Source of the DNA: Pedobacter planticolens
GTDB taxonomy: Bacteria; Bacteroidota; Bacteroidia; Sphingobacteriales; Sphingobacteriaceae
Direction of reading: 5' to 3'
Length of the DNA stretch: 64,000 bases
NCBI RefSeq assembly: GCF_014172375.1
Contig: NZ_WNXD01000001.1
Coordinates: 1,550,001-1,614,000 of the forward strand
The position numbers and the translations under genes are program-made. This document shows positions 63,697 through 64,000 of this stretch, piece by piece. The stretch's first letter is position 1. Each line of letters opens with the position of its first letter. The notes below the pieces were generated by a model, which worked only from the letters and a program-made list of their open reading frames with translations, was not told the origin of the DNA and made no database searches.

Positions 63697-64000
63697 TTAT
63701 GGTTTAGCTAAATAGCCTACTTGACTTGGTAATAAAACAACAGCTTTACTTGCAACCTGTACATCTGGGTACTGACCAATTGTATTGTTAATTAAGGGAT
63801 TGTTTGCTGGTAATTGATAAATACCCGCAGCATCTTTAACTAACTTAGGGTCTACATTCTGATATGAACCTTGTGGTAAATCACCTGCTCCTGCTGTATT
63901 AAAAATAATGTTGCCTTGCCATTTAGCATTTACCATTGGACCAGAAATTTTAGTGGCTTCACCACCGCCTTGTATAATATTATTGGCTACAGTAACGTAT
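63697..64000 (-). CDS. PL6-family (chondroitinase-B-like) lyase, C-terminal part only
   Basis: The frame is open to the right edge, so only about 100 C-terminal residues are seen. They begin YVTVANNIIQGGGEATKISG, with WQGNIIF and VDPKLVKDAAGIYQLPANNP. This order (ANNI, WxGNI, VDPKLV, IYxLPANxP) is typical of the C-terminal coils of PL6 beta-helix lyases acting on alginate, dermatan or related uronans. The ATG at 63936 is internal, not the start. The downstream beta-helix/discoidin gene begins at the next base after its stop. The catalytic Lys and Arg of PL6 lie outside the window, so activity cannot be judged. Confidence 0.72.
   Translation of the reverse strand, partial: YVTVANNIIQGGGEATKISGPMVNAKWQGNIIFNTAGAGDLPQGSYQNVDPKLVKDAAGIYQLPANNPLINNTIGQYPDVQVASKAVVLLPSQVGYLAKP

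Noticed and set aside
20632..64000. Marine fucoidan or other sulfated-glycan locus
   Set aside because: No sulfatase with the Cys/Ser-x-Pro/Ala-x-Arg motif was seen among the genes, although fucosidases are abundant.
20632..64000. Rhamnogalacturonan-II degradation locus
   Set aside because: GH95, GH28 and GH105 would fit, but I recognise no GH78 or GH106 rhamnosidase or other RG-II-specific enzyme in the window.

Overview
The window is AT-rich chromosomal DNA from a member of the Bacteroidota, most likely a Sphingobacteriaceae/Pedobacter-type organism. The evidence is two SusC/SusD pairs, many exported glycoside hydrolases with Sec signals ending in AQ or in SC-type lipoboxes, a promoter matching the Bacteroidota TTTG-N19-TAnnTTTG consensus, PorT-type barrels, and repetitive intergenic DNA. 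No rRNA, tRNA, CRISPR array, transposase or phage gene was recognised.

Layout. 1-4.5 kb: housekeeping or unknown genes on the minus strand, including an overlapping set cmoA, ICMT-like methyltransferase and SMP-30-like protein. 4.7-11.1 kb: a minus-strand operon of ROK regulator, SusC and SusD, ended by a strong terminator. 11.3-17.7 kb, plus strand: a siderophore-type TonB receptor with a consensus promoter and a terminator, an AraC regulator, and lutABC (L-lactate oxidation). 17.7-19.9 kb: GH36 alpha-galactosidase. From 20.6 kb to the right edge lies a very large, almost wholly minus-strand polysaccharide-utilisation region. It holds a jelly-roll lyase-like lipoprotein, a six-hairpin glycosidase and GH105 (20.6-24.7 kb); a plus-strand beta-helix protein; GH29, GH88, GH29, PL38-like lyase and GH31 (27.1-35.1 kb); two GH95 genes and a divergent GH95 relative (35.8-43.1 kb); a PorT barrel, a surface lipoprotein, SusD and SusC (43.2-49.5 kb). 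A divergent pair, sugar dehydrogenase and cytochrome c, follows at 50.2-51.9 kb. Then come GH28-like, a beta-propeller glycosidase, GH29, SGNH esterase, GH28-like, GH27, beta-helix with discoidin domain, and the end of a PL6-like lyase that runs out of the window.

Working together, the enzymes fit a polysaccharide with much terminal L-fucose and/or L-galactose (three GH29, three GH95-type), alpha-galactose (GH27, GH36) and a uronic-acid backbone. The backbone would be cut by lyases (PL38-, PL6- and PL7-like candidates) or GH28-type hydrolases, and the unsaturated ends removed by GH88 and GH105. I saw no sulfatase, which argues against sulfated marine fucoidan and for a plant or microbial mucilage or exopolysaccharide. 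Fucose catabolism can yield L-lactaldehyde and L-lactate, so nearby lutABC may help with the end product; this is inference. No hybrid two-component or anti-sigma regulator of the large locus is in the window.

Intergenic DNA is unusually structured. There are three separate tandem arrays, each with an exact 21-bp period, an 84-bp nested palindrome in two almost identical copies plus decayed ones, a 104-bp element with 12-bp inverted ends, and a relic of a duplicated GH95 3' end.
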